Source: Pedobacter duraquae (lineage in GTDB: Bacteria > Bacteroidota > Bacteroidia > Sphingobacteriales > Sphingobacteriaceae). From it: DNA of 64,000 bases. Position 1 is the stretch's first letter. Every line of letters begins with the position of its first letter. Shown one piece after another: positions 35,003-43,762 of this stretch. Both the position numbers and the translations under genes were made by a program. The stretch covers positions 806,001 to 870,000 of the forward strand of contig NZ_SNWM01000001.1 of assembly GCF_004362245.1 (NCBI RefSeq), in the 5' to 3' direction. The notes beneath the pieces were generated by a model. That model was not told the DNA's origin. It saw nothing but the letters and a program-made list of their open reading frames with translations, and made no database searches.

Positions 35003-36898
35003 ATGTCAGAAATTACCGCGGAACGCCCCGCTCACTTTGCAAAAAGATGGGCTACTCTTAAAAGAACAATCTATTTTCTGTTTCCAGCGATATTTCTGCT
35101 GAGCCACGCACTAGCACAGGTTCCTGTTTTGATTGCCGACGATGCTTCAAACCATATCTTCACTTTCAACCAACTCGACATACTTGAGGATCCTTCAGGC
35201 AATCTGAATATAGGGCAAATACTGACAAAGACTTACCAGGAAAAATTCGTCCCGAATTCAAACAGAATACCAAAAAATGTAAATACAAAATCTGTTTATT
35301 GGTATAGGTTTAGGATCGGCCATAACGCATCTTCTTCCAAACGCTGGATCCTGGAGTTTTTTGATCAGTCTATTGCCGACTTACAGCTCTTCGTACCAGA
35401 CGGATTCAATAGTTATGAAGTCAATAACTTTGGCACAAATTATGGGTTTGGCAAACGCGTATACGAACATAAAAATTTCACCTACGATTTAAACAACAAG
35501 TCAGACAAGCTCCTCACCTATTACATTCGGTTAAAATCACCTAATCCCGTCAGCGCAATCGTTGTACTTCGCGATCTGCGTTGGTTTCTGGGGTATGCAC
35601 TGAGTGAATATTTTATTTTCGGCCTTTTTTATGGGATGATCCTCGTATTTTGCCTGTACAATCTCCTCATGTACTTTGCGATAAAAGGGAAACAATACCT
35701 TTTTTATGTACTTTACAACCTCAGTATAGGTCTTTATGAGATGTGCAATGATGGAATTGCGTTCCAATACTTATGGCCCTCCTACCCGCAATTAAATTCA
35801 TACGGTTTCGGTATCGCCCTCTTTCTCAGCAGCATCTTTGGCATACTGTTTACCGTTAATTTCCTTTACTTGAAATTTAAAGCACCGAAGTTTTACAAGG
35901 CTATGCTCCTCATGGTAGTGCTAAGATCGATTTTCTTTATCGCCTGCTTTTTTGACACCACGCTTTTTGACCTGAAGGTGATCGAATTTTTTCCACTGTT
36001 GCTCGTTTTCGCCGCAGCAATTTATGTATACAGAAAAGGTTATAAACCTGCTGGTTTTCTTGTACTTGGTTACGGTTTTTTAGTAGCAGGGTTCACGATT
36101 AAAATCCTGCTGCAATTGCAATGGATTCCTTATGGAGTACTAAACTATTACAGTCTAAGCATGTGTTTTCTTGTCGAAATGGTCGTGGTCTCATTTGCTA
36201 TCGGTAATAGCATCAGATCGCTCAGGAAAAAGAAAAACAGAGCACAAAAAAGAATCATCCAGCAACTTCAGATTAATGAACAGCTAAATCAGCAACTCAA
36301 TGCAGAGCTTACAGAACTCGTTGAGCAACGAACAGTTGAGATCAGAGCCAAAGCGGCAATTATTGAAAAGCAAAATCTGGATATCTCCATCATGAACTCC
36401 ATGCTCAAAAAAGATAATAAGGAGTTAAATTTAAACATTGAACGTGTTACAAAGGCGAGAATGACCTCCAAGATCGTCGATTTCGAAGAATTCAGCAGGG
36501 TTTATCCAGACAAGGAGCATTGCCTCAAATATCTGTCTGACCTGAAGTGGAATAAAGGATATGCCTGCAAAAAATGTACAAATACGCATTATTTATCCGG
36601 ACAAACACTCTATGGCAGAAGATGTACCAAATGCGGATACGATGAATCCGTTATAGCCAACACCGTTTTTCAAAATAGCAGAATTCCGATCAACAAAGCG
36701 CTTTATATGCTTTTTCTGGTCTACAACTCTAAAGGAACAATTTCGTCTTACAAACTCTCCCAGATCCTGACCATCAGACAAAGTACCTGCTGGACCTATA
36801 ATTCAAAAATGCAGAAGCTGTATCATGAGCGAAAAGATGAACTGCTCAAAGCAGGTGAAGAGGGCTGGAGCAAAATGGCACTGGGCAATCCGTTTTGA
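35003..36898 (+). CDS. 7TMR-DISM sensor fused to IS1595-type zinc ribbon/HTH
   Basis: A 631-residue membrane sensor. A signal/anchor segment (about 20-38) is followed by a periplasmic 7TMR-DISMED2-like sensory domain (about 45-190), seven membrane helices (about 200-400), a cytosolic coiled coil (405-500), and then a zinc ribbon with Cys522-x2-Cys525 and Cys541-x2-Cys544 followed by a helix-turn-helix-like part (about 560-605). The last section matches the N-terminal DNA-binding part of IS1595/ISXO2 transposases; no DDE catalytic domain follows. Normal 7TMR-DISM proteins end in a kinase, cyclase or LytTR domain. The protein therefore looks like a membrane-held DNA-binding regulator, with the SusC/SusD operon 256 bp downstream as a natural target. 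Domain calls are from motifs; the role is inference. Confidence 0.82.
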   Translation: MSEITAERPAHFAKRWATLKRTIYFLFPAIFLLSHALAQVPVLIADDASNHIFTFNQLDILEDPSGNLNIGQILTKTYQEKFVPNSNRIPKNVNTKSVYWYRFRIGHNASSSKRWILEFFDQSIADLQLFVPDGFNSYEVNNFGTNYGFGKRVYEHKNFTYDLNNKSDKLLTYYIRLKSPNPVSAIVVLRDLRWFLGYALSEYFIFGLFYGMILVFCLYNLLMYFAIKGKQYLFYVLYNLSIGLYEMCNDGIAFQYLWPSYPQLNSYGFGIALFLSSIFGILFTVNFLYLKFKAPKFYKAMLLMVVLRSIFFIACFFDTTLFDLKVIEFFPLLLVFAAAIYVYRKGYKPAGFLVLGYGFLVAGFTIKILLQLQWIPYGVLNYYSLSMCFLVEMVVVSFAIGNSIRSLRKKKNRAQKRIIQQLQINEQLNQQLNAELTELVEQRTVEIRAKAAIIEKQNLDISIMNSMLKKDNKELNLNIERVTKARMTSKIVDFEEFSRVYPDKEHCLKYLSDLKWNKGYACKKCTNTHYLSGQTLYGRRCTKCGYDESVIANTVFQNSRIPINKALYMLFLVYNSKGTISSYKLSQILTIRQSTCWTYNSKMQKLYHERKDELLKAGEEGWSKMALGNPF

Positions 36899-36950
36899 TG
36901 CGCCAGTAAATCATAACGGTAGCTGGACATCAGATTTTTTAAAAAAAATC

Positions 36951-36970
36951 AATGCTTACGAAGCGTATTA
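36951..36970 (+). promoter_or_regulatory. 20-bp repeat element upstream of susC-like gene, copy 1
   Basis: AATGCTTACGAAGCGTATTA matches copy 2 at 37028-37047 in 17 of 20 positions, same orientation, starts 77 bp apart. It contains the inverted TACG-3-CGTA. Candidate activator or repressor site. Confidence 0.55.
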
Positions 36971-37027
36971 GTCAATAAAACTGAAAGCCCCCTTAAACAT
37001 TTTCAAGGCCTGTTTTCCATTTTACCT

Positions 37028-37047
37028 AATGCGTATGAAACGTATTA
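37028..37047 (+). promoter_or_regulatory. 20-bp repeat element upstream of susC-like gene, copy 2
   Basis: AATGCGTATGAAACGTATTA, with one base added on the left, forms an imperfect palindrome TAATGCGT-5-ACGTATTA (7 of 8 pairs). It ends 48 bp upstream of the -33 element of the susC-like promoter. Confidence 0.55.
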
Positions 37048-37095
37048 CTATTTAACACAACTAACTATATACTAGATATTTACAAATAAATTTGC

Positions 37096-37126
37096 TTGCA
37101 TTTTGGTGATAATAAGGATAGGTTTG
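37096..37126 (+). promoter_or_regulatory. Promoter of the SusC/SusD operon
   Basis: TTG (37096-37098), a 20-base spacer and a perfect TAGGTTTG (37119-37126). Transcription would start near 37133, about 22 nt before the ATG at 37155. A second -7-like TAAATTTG lies at 37087-37094 without a -33 partner. Confidence 0.65.
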
Positions 37127-37154
37127 TGCTTAACCATTATAAACCAGATTGAAC

Positions 37155-40100
37155 ATGAGAAGAAAATTTACCCTACTTATTACTTTGGTTTGCCTTGCCT
37201 TTAACTTTTGCTTTGCGCAAAACATAAATGTCAGGGGAACCATTAAAGACAAAAACGGAACAGCCATACCAGGGATTTCTGTTAAGGTTAAAAACACCCG
37301 TACCGCTGTCTCATCAGGGCCAGACGGAAGTTTTTCCATTACTGCCCCCTCAAATGGAACACTTGTATTTTCAGCAGTTGGCTTTTCAACCCAGGAGGTC
37401 GCTTTAAATCAGCGTACAAACATTACCATTACCCTATTGGAAGAAGTACAGGCGATGAACGAAGTAGTCGTGATCGGCTATGGAACATCTACCAAAAGAG
37501 ACGCTACAGGTGCAATCTCGAGCGTTAAGGCCACACAACTTGAAAATGAAAATCCACAGAGCATCGCTGATGTCCTTAAAGGAAACATTCCAGGCCTATC
37601 AGTAGGGCTCAGCTCTAGTGCCAAAGGTGGTGGCGATTTATTGGTTAGGGGGAAATCTACCTTAAGTGCCGGTACCTCGCCATTGATCGTCCTGGATGGT
37701 ATCATCTACAACGGACAACTGGCAGATATCAACCCCAATGATATCGATGCCATCGATGTATTGAAAGATGCCAGTTCACTCGCTGTTTACGGTGCAAAAG
37801 CCGCAACAGGAGTTATTGCTATAACGACCAAAAGAGGAAAAGGTGATGCTCCAACGATTACCTTCAATACCAATATAGGTCTGGCGCAATTGGCAAAAAA
37901 TATGAGGCCTTACGATGGTGAAGGCTTTCTGGCCTGGCGTGGCGATGTACTACGAAGTGGTGCGACAACCCCTGAATACCTTTATAACGACCCAAGAAAC
38001 CTGCCTGCAGGAGTCTCCATTACACAGTGGCTCAATGGTCAGAGTGGGGATCCGGTAGACCTGTGGTTAAACAGATTAGGCCTGGTAGCCAATGAAAAAG
38101 TCAACTACCTAGCCGGAAAAACAACAAACTGGTATGATGATATCTTCAGAACTGGCTTCAGACAAGATCATACATTAAGTCTTGGTGGCAAAAAGCAAGA
38201 GATCACCTATTACATGTCCCTAAATTACCAGAAAAACCAGAACGTTATTGAAGGCGGTGATTATACTGCTGTTAGGGGAAGGATTAATCTTGAGGGTGAG
38301 GCAGGAAAGTTTCTTACCCTGGGCGCCAACGTTCAGTTTGCTGATCGTGACGAAGCCAGAACAGGAGATGGATCTACTGAGGCCGACTGGAATCAGTTAA
38401 CCAGCTTATCTCCTTACGGCGATAAGTATGAAGCTAACGGTCAATTGAGAAGAATCCCTACAGATGACAGCGGACTGAATGCGAGAAATCCATTTTTAAG
38501 TATGACCTACAACGGTCGGATGAATAAGCAAAATACCATTTTTGCCAGTCTATATGGAAAAGTAAAATTACCCTTTGGAATTACTTATCAACTGAACTTT
38601 AGTCCTGGATTAGACTTCTACAGGACTTTCGATTGGAAGAACTCCAAAAACCCTGATGTGGTAACCCCTGGAGGTTCTGCAACCCGTGCCACAGAAACCC
38701 GATACAACTGGCAGGTAGATAACCTGATCAAGTGGAATAAAACGTTTGCAAATATCCATGCGATAGACGTTACCCTCCTTGCTAATGCTGAGAAATACCA
38801 AACCTGGTGGACACAAGCTGGTAATGAAGGATTCGTACCCGGAGATGTATTGGGATATCATAACCTTTCCAGCGGCATTAAACCAACAACGAATAGTGAA
38901 GATAAGGTCTACACAGGTGATGCGCTGATGGCAAGATTAAACTACAGCCTGTTATCAAGATACATTCTGACACTTTCGCTACGTAGAGATGGATATTCCG
39001 TGTTCGGCGTAAACTTTAAACGGGCAACATTCCCGGCCGCTGCCCTTGCATGGATCTTTACAGATGAATCATTCATGAAATCCCAAACCTGGTTAAACTA
39101 TGGAAAACTGAGGGTTTCTTATGGGGTAAACGGAAACCGCGATTTGCGCAATCCTGACAACGGTACAGTAGATCCTTATGCTGCATTGGCACAATTGGCA
39201 AGTGGCAAATACCAGACTGTCAATTCAAGCGGAAGCGCGTCTGACGTAAATACCGTTCAGATCGGATCAAAAATGGCAAACTCTGACCTAAAATGGGAAG
39301 AAACTACCGCCATGAATATTGGTCTTGATTTTTCTATTTTCAACGACAGAATCAGCGGCTCAATTGAGGCTTACAACAAGAAAACCAGTGATTTGCTTGT
39401 TAGGCAGACCTTACCCAATGTGAGTGGTTATGCTAACGTATATTCTAACCTTGCCCGTATCAACAATAAAGGTGGCGAATTCAGTCTGACTACAAAAAAC
39501 CTGGTGTCTGGCAATATCAAGTGGAATACCAACTTCAACTTCTCCTTAAACAGGAATAAGATCGTTGCCCTTGCGTTGCCAACAGACGACCCTGGTAACG
39601 GTTGGTTTATTGGTAAAGACATTGACGTAATTTGGGATTATAATATCCAGGGCGTTTGGCAGGAAAACGAAATGACCGAAGCAGCAAAGTTTACCAAAGC
39701 AGCTATTAAGCCAGGTGATTTTAAACTGGAGGACATCAATGGCGATTATGCCTACTCTGACGCCGATAAAAAATTCCTGGGTTATAAAACTCCGCGATAT
39801 TTTCTGGCGATGCGCAATGAGTTTAACATCTTCAAGAACTTCGACTTCTCTTTCCAATTATTGGCGAACTGGGGACAGTTAAAGCAATACAATTCTGCTA
39901 AAAATCAACCTGGAAGTGTTGGCTTCGCCCGCTCATCTTCTTATGTGCTTCCATATTGGACACCAAGTAACCCGATTAACGATTACGCGAGACTAAATTC
40001 AGGATCCAGTGGAACAAGCTATAATGTATACTGGGACAACTCATTTATTAGATTAAATACCGTTGCCCTATCCTACACACTTCCTTCCAACCTAATGACC

Positions 40101-40241
40101 AAACTGCGTGTAAAAAGTGCTAAAATTTATGCAAACGTAAATAATGCCGGTTATTACGCGCCTAAATGGACCTATTGGGATCCACAAAATAATGGACCTA
40201 CACCTAGATATTACACTTTGGGCCTAAACATCAACTTATAA
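37155..40241 (+). CDS. SusC/RagA-family TonB-linked outer-membrane transporter
   Basis: A 1028-residue importer of oligosaccharides or peptides. Signal peptide MRRKFTLLITLVCLAFNFCFAQ, then a carboxypeptidase-regulatory-like domain (VRGTIKDKNGTAIPGISVKV), the TonB-box region EVVVIGYGTSTKRDATGAIS, a plug with NIPGLSVG and DVLKDASSLAVYGAKAATGV, and the 22-strand barrel. The ATG at 37155 is preferred to an in-frame TTG at 37149. SusD follows 11 nt downstream. No ECF sigma/anti-sigma or hybrid two-component regulator is adjacent; the 7TM/zinc-ribbon protein is the only candidate regulator nearby. Confidence 0.95.
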   Translation: MRRKFTLLITLVCLAFNFCFAQNINVRGTIKDKNGTAIPGISVKVKNTRTAVSSGPDGSFSITAPSNGTLVFSAVGFSTQEVALNQRTNITITLLEEVQAMNEVVVIGYGTSTKRDATGAISSVKATQLENENPQSIADVLKGNIPGLSVGLSSSAKGGGDLLVRGKSTLSAGTSPLIVLDGIIYNGQLADINPNDIDAIDVLKDASSLAVYGAKAATGVIAITTKRGKGDAPTITFNTNIGLAQLAKNMRPYDGEGFLAWRGDVLRSGATTPEYLYNDPRNLPAGVSITQWLNGQSGDPVDLWLNRLGLVANEKVNYLAGKTTNWYDDIFRTGFRQDHTLSLGGKKQEITYYMSLNYQKNQNVIEGGDYTAVRGRINLEGEAGKFLTLGANVQFADRDEARTGDGSTEADWNQLTSLSPYGDKYEANGQLRRIPTDDSGLNARNPFLSMTYNGRMNKQNTIFASLYGKVKLPFGITYQLNFSPGLDFYRTFDWKNSKNPDVVTPGGSATRATETRYNWQVDNLIKWNKTFANIHAIDVTLLANAEKYQTWWTQAGNEGFVPGDVLGYHNLSSGIKPTTNSEDKVYTGDALMARLNYSLLSRYILTLSLRRDGYSVFGVNFKRATFPAAALAWIFTDESFMKSQTWLNYGKLRVSYGVNGNRDLRNPDNGTVDPYAALAQLASGKYQTVNSSGSASDVNTVQIGSKMANSDLKWEETTAMNIGLDFSIFNDRISGSIEAYNKKTSDLLVRQTLPNVSGYANVYSNLARINNKGGEFSLTTKNLVSGNIKWNTNFNFSLNRNKIVALALPTDDPGNGWFIGKDIDVIWDYNIQGVWQENEMTEAAKFTKAAIKPGDFKLEDINGDYAYSDADKKFLGYKTPRYFLAMRNEFNIFKNFDFSFQLLANWGQLKQYNSAKNQPGSVGFARSSSYVLPYWTPSNPINDYARLNSGSSGTSYNVYWDNSFIRLNTVALSYTLPSNLMTKLRVKSAKIYANVNNAGYYAPKWTYWDPQNNGPTPRYYTLGLNINL

Positions 40242-40252
40242 GTCAAAAGAAA

Positions 40253-42127
40253 ATGAAAAAGCTAAATCAAAATATAATCGTATTGCTTGCATTCCTCTCC
40301 CTGGTTTCGGCCGCAGGATGTAAGAAAAGCTACCTGGATTCTGAACAGCTTTCCAGCTATGCACCAGAAAACCTAAACAACCTTGTGGCTATGAAAGCCG
40401 CGTTGAATGGACTTGGCTTGGCCACAAGAAGGGAATTCTTTGGCGACTCAGCACCTCTGCTAACGGAATCAATATTTTCCGACGTCGCCGTAGATGGTAC
40501 CACTGATAAAAATACGCCGGCACAGGACCTTATTTCCAGAATCACGCCTGACGCAAATTTAAATAGCGACGATTTCAATAAAATCGGTTGGTATTGGGAC
40601 AATGAATTTGTTGCCGTAAGACAGGCAAATACAATCATCACAAATATCGACAGACCGACCTATGCCTCAGAATCTGAAAAAAATCAAATCCTCGGGGCAG
40701 CCTATTTTTTCAGAGCTTATAATTATTACCGACTGGTTCATCAATTTGGCGACGTTCCACTCCTGCTAAAAGACCTGGAAAATCCGAAAGCCGATTTCTA
40801 CTCCACCAAAAGAGAGGTCATTCTCGCAAAAATGAAATCAGACCTTGAATTTGCACAAACCTGGGTTTTAGATGGCGGAAATAAAGGCGAAGTAACTAAA
40901 GGTGCCGTAAGTCACCTGTTAACAAAAGTCAACTTAGCACTCGGTAAATTTGATGACGCTATTGCATCAGCAACCAATGTAATTGGCAGTGGAAAGTATG
41001 GTATGATGACAGCCCGTTTTGGTAGTACTGCTACGGATCTTACAAAGAATGTGGTTTGGGATTTACATCGGATGGACAATAAATCCATTGCATCAAACCG
41101 CGAAGCCTTGTTTCTGGTGATAGATAGAGAAGCCTTCGCCGGATTTACCGCTCTTGGGTCTCAGCTCATGAGAAATACTGTTCCTGCCTGGCATTTCGCC
41201 AATGTGAAAACGCCATCTGGTGCAACTGCAATCGTTGATGCCGTAACAGCGGAAATTCCACTTACCAGAATGTATGGAAGAGGCATTGGCCGCTACCGCG
41301 GAACACCGTACAGTACTAAATACATCTGGACAGATAATACGGATTACCGCCATGCAAAAGGTATGTGGATGGAAATGACTGACCTGGTATACAATAACCC
41401 TGCATTAAAAACATCAACCAATGCCGCCGATCGTGCTCTATACGGTCAGCCACTTCAGGAATACTCATCTGCTAACATCAAACAACGATTTACAAATGGT
41501 GCTTTAGATACTATCAGACATTGGTTTGGATGGCCGCACTACAAAGTGTTTATCAACTCTACAAATGCGCTGGCGAACGACCCGTATTGGACGCCGCCAC
41601 GCGGTACCAATACCGATTGGTACGTTTTCAGATTGGCTGAAACTTATTTATTAAGGGCCGAAGCATATTACTGGAAGGGTGACCTGGCACTCGCTATGGC
41701 CGACATCAATGTAGTTAGAAGTCGTGCAAATGCTACCTTGCTCACAAACGCAAGTCAGATTACCATCGGTACGATCCTCGATGAAAGAGCCCGCGAGCTG
41801 TATTGGGAAGAACCACGTAAAACTGAGCTAGCCCGCATAGCCTACATCTTCGCGCAAACAGGAAAACCAGCATACAATGGCAAGACCTATACCGTTGCTG
41901 CCTTCTCAGATAATAATTTTATGTACGACAGAATTATAGAAAAAAATGATTTCTATAAAAATCAAGTACCAACCTTACAAGGTGTAAACTATAAAATCGC
42001 TCCTTACCATGTATTATGGCCTGTTCCAGCAAGCGCCCAAAGATTTAATACAGAAGGGCGAATCAATCAGAATAAAGGCTATGCTGGTTACGAACTCAAC
42101 GTACCCGCTCTCGACAAATTGCCTTAG
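40253..42127 (+). CDS. SusD/RagB-family nutrient-binding lipoprotein
   Basis: A 624-residue surface lipoprotein that caps the SusC channel and binds substrate. Lipobox VSAAGC puts the lipidated Cys near residue 23. TPR-type helices and the family segment FFRAYNYYRLVHQFGDVPLLL are clear, as is the C-terminal RARELYWEEPRKTELARI. It is paired with the SusC gene upstream. A hairpin follows the stop codon; a PL14-like lipoprotein gene lies 211 bp further on. Confidence 0.94.
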   Translation: MKKLNQNIIVLLAFLSLVSAAGCKKSYLDSEQLSSYAPENLNNLVAMKAALNGLGLATRREFFGDSAPLLTESIFSDVAVDGTTDKNTPAQDLISRITPDANLNSDDFNKIGWYWDNEFVAVRQANTIITNIDRPTYASESEKNQILGAAYFFRAYNYYRLVHQFGDVPLLLKDLENPKADFYSTKREVILAKMKSDLEFAQTWVLDGGNKGEVTKGAVSHLLTKVNLALGKFDDAIASATNVIGSGKYGMMTARFGSTATDLTKNVVWDLHRMDNKSIASNREALFLVIDREAFAGFTALGSQLMRNTVPAWHFANVKTPSGATAIVDAVTAEIPLTRMYGRGIGRYRGTPYSTKYIWTDNTDYRHAKGMWMEMTDLVYNNPALKTSTNAADRALYGQPLQEYSSANIKQRFTNGALDTIRHWFGWPHYKVFINSTNALANDPYWTPPRGTNTDWYVFRLAETYLLRAEAYYWKGDLALAMADINVVRSRANATLLTNASQITIGTILDERARELYWEEPRKTELARIAYIFAQTGKPAYNGKTYTVAAFSDNNFMYDRIIEKNDFYKNQVPTLQGVNYKIAPYHVLWPVPASAQRFNTEGRINQNKGYAGYELNVPALDKLP

Positions 42128-42149
42128 TTTTTATACGCCTCGGTTTTTA

Positions 42150-42176
42150 AAGCAGTCCCTTTTACAGGGACTGCTT
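42150..42176. terminator. Hairpin after the susD-like gene
   Basis: A 10-bp perfect stem, AAGCAGTCCC (42150-42159) with GGGACTGCTT (42167-42176) and a 7-base loop, 22 nt after the SusD stop. The T-run is weak, so it may be a partial terminator or an RNA 3'-end stabiliser. Confidence 0.55.
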
Positions 42177-42338
42177 ATTCAGCAACAATACTTTGCCGCT
42201 TTTAACACTCAATTAACACATCTATTATCTTAAAAAATTCCAGCAACCAGAAATTTAACCGTCGTTTTGCAGCATCGTGTCCAGGACATCAACTGCGCAG
42301 TATTAGCTAACCAAATATTAAATTAAACCGAAATTAAA

Positions 42339-43223
42339 ATGAGCAAAAAAACTAAATCATCCAGATTAGCAGGCATAGCTTTGTTAATTTTTTCATTTGC
42401 AATTGCTGGCTGTTCTAAAGATGCCGCAGAATCAAATCAGGTTCCCACACCTACCGAAAAGCGACCAGGAAATGAAAGTATGGCTGTTGCTGCAGCACAA
42501 GCATACCCAAGTAATATCAATACGCAGTTTAATCATCCCGACGGATCCTTCTCCTATAGTGAGGCAAGCGGCGATTTCGGCGGTGCCTCATTGACCGGCT
42601 GGAATGAAGACCGCGCTTACATTTCTAGTGGATGGGCCCGGGCAACGCTGGCGCCAAACTCCGTTTCTAACGGATTGATTGCTGGGGCCGACATCTCTGA
42701 TGGGTCTGCCTACGAAGCAACATTCAAAGTACGTTTTCATAGCCAGTTTGACTGGAGCAGAGGTGGTAAAGTAGGCTTTGGCTTCCTCATTGGTGAAGGT
42801 AATACTGGCTGCGACATTGCGACAGACGGAAATGGTGGCAGTCTGCGACTGATGTGGTACAACTCTGGTTCCAGAGTATACTTCCAGCCTTATGTATACC
42901 ATAGAGATATGGCCGGCCCTTGCGGAGATACCTTCGGAAAAACGTATCCTACATCCGGCAGCCTGGTTAAAGGAAATACCTATACCGTGCATCTATACGT
43001 AAAAAGTAACACAGGATCCAGCAAAAATGGCTGGGTACAAGTGCTCATCAACGGTACAACGGTATTGGATCAGTCGATCCGTTGGACAACAAACGATGCA
43101 CAAAGGCTCATCAACAGGTTATCCTTCCACAATTTCAGAGGCGGAAAAGATGTTGCCGTTTGGGGCTCAAGCCAAACCAGTTACATCTATTTCGACGACC
43201 TGATCGTTAATAAAATTCAATAA
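42339..43223 (+). CDS. PL14-like polysaccharide lyase lipoprotein
   Basis: A 294-residue lipoprotein (lipobox AIAGC, Cys near 25), so probably at the cell surface. The main domain (about 60-294) is a beta-jelly-roll resembling polysaccharide lyase family 14: SGWARATLAPNS, the core GGKVGFGFLIGEGNTGCD, GGSLRLMWYNSGSRVYFQPY, NGWVQVLINGTTVLDQ and the ending NRLSFHNFRGG...SYIYFDDLIV. PL14 members cleave alginate or glucuronan. The nearby SusC/SusD pair suggests it makes fragments of a uronic-acid glycan for import. The fold call is moderate; the substrate is unknown. A lectin-like role without catalysis is an alternative. Confidence 0.65.
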   Translation: MSKKTKSSRLAGIALLIFSFAIAGCSKDAAESNQVPTPTEKRPGNESMAVAAAQAYPSNINTQFNHPDGSFSYSEASGDFGGASLTGWNEDRAYISSGWARATLAPNSVSNGLIAGADISDGSAYEATFKVRFHSQFDWSRGGKVGFGFLIGEGNTGCDIATDGNGGSLRLMWYNSGSRVYFQPYVYHRDMAGPCGDTFGKTYPTSGSLVKGNTYTVHLYVKSNTGSSKNGWVQVLINGTTVLDQSIRWTTNDAQRLINRLSFHNFRGGKDVAVWGSSQTSYIYFDDLIVNKIQ

Positions 43224-43229
43224 TTTTCA

Positions 43230-43265
43230 TTGTTAAGGAGCGAGCGCCCGTTCGCTTCTTAACAA
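43230..43265. terminator. Hairpin after the PL14-like gene
   Basis: A 14-bp stem, TTGTTAAGGAGCGA with TCGCTTCTTAACAA, one G-T pair, 8-base loop, 7 nt after the stop codon. No T-run follows, but its place and length fit a transcript end. Confidence 0.6.
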
Positions 43266-43356
43266 TACCTGTGATTTGTCCACCTATTCATGTTATTTGA
43301 GTACTTCAGGCACGCCTTCAACTACTAATTTTGCTGGCAAACTAATACCAATCATC

Positions 43357-43572
43357 ATGGATGTATTCATATTTAAGACTACTATTGGTCAGCAAGGCGA
43401 TGTTAACGTGATCAGCCGTTTTTTTATATCAGAGCCTTACATTCTCGATTGGAATGTCGATGTAGAAGATGTAGACAACATTTTACGTATAGAATCAGAA
43501 AATCTCAGTCCCGAAAGTATCGAACAACTGGTTAAAAAAGCGGGTTACGACTGTTTGCACCTGGAATACTGA
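43357..43572 (+). CDS. Small HMA-fold-like protein (71 aa)
   Basis: A 71-residue acidic cytosolic protein starting MDVFIFKTTIGQQGDVNVIS. The pattern of a first strand, a helix, DWNVDVEDVDNILRIES and a last IEQLVKKAGYDCLHL resembles heavy-metal-associated (ferredoxin-like) domains, but the metal-binding CxxC is missing. The ATG at 43357 is chosen because residues before it in the longer frame are polar and unlike the family. It is probably an independent unit ahead of the drug exporter. Function unknown. Confidence 0.55.
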   Translation: MDVFIFKTTIGQQGDVNVISRFFISEPYILDWNVDVEDVDNILRIESENLSPESIEQLVKKAGYDCLHLEY

Positions 43573-43618
43573 TCAAATTACTGTCACGATTCAATTTCTT
43601 TTCCAAGAATTGAAAAAT

Positions 43619-43632
43619 ATACCAAATGGTAT
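43619..43632. promoter_or_regulatory. TetR-type operator-like palindrome, site 1
   Basis: ATACCA-AA-TGGTAT, with further A/T symmetry outside. It shares the ATACC-4-GGTAT skeleton with site 2 about 110 bp downstream. Confidence 0.55.
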
Positions 43633-43727
43633 TTTTACATTTGCTGCCACAAACGGATTGTTGTACTAATAATTACAAATTTCTTTGTACGCTTCCATGC
43701 CTTTTAATGGCATTTTTTTTAACCATA

Positions 43728-43747
43728 AATATACCGAACGGTATATT
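43728..43747. promoter_or_regulatory. TetR-type operator-like palindrome, site 2
   Basis: AATATACCG-AA-CGGTATATT, nine perfect pairs, 16 nt upstream of the exporter ATG at 43763. Binding here would block expression of the exporter. The form is typical of TetR/AcrR operators. Confidence 0.65.
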
Positions 43748-43762
43748 AAAGTAATACAAACT

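Noticed and set aside
35003-36898. Insertion sequence of the IS1595 family
   Set aside because: Only the zinc ribbon/HTH part is present, in frame at the end of a 7TM protein. No DDE domain, inverted terminal repeats or target duplication is visible.
37087-37094. TAAATTTG as the susC-like promoter
   Set aside because: No TTG at the proper distance; TAGGTTTG at 37119 has a 20-base spacer to TTG and is preferred.
42278-42301. Palindromes TGTCC-A-GGACA and ACTGCGCAGT before the PL14-like gene
   Set aside because: Both are short, unlike each other, and have no second copy nearby to support an operator.
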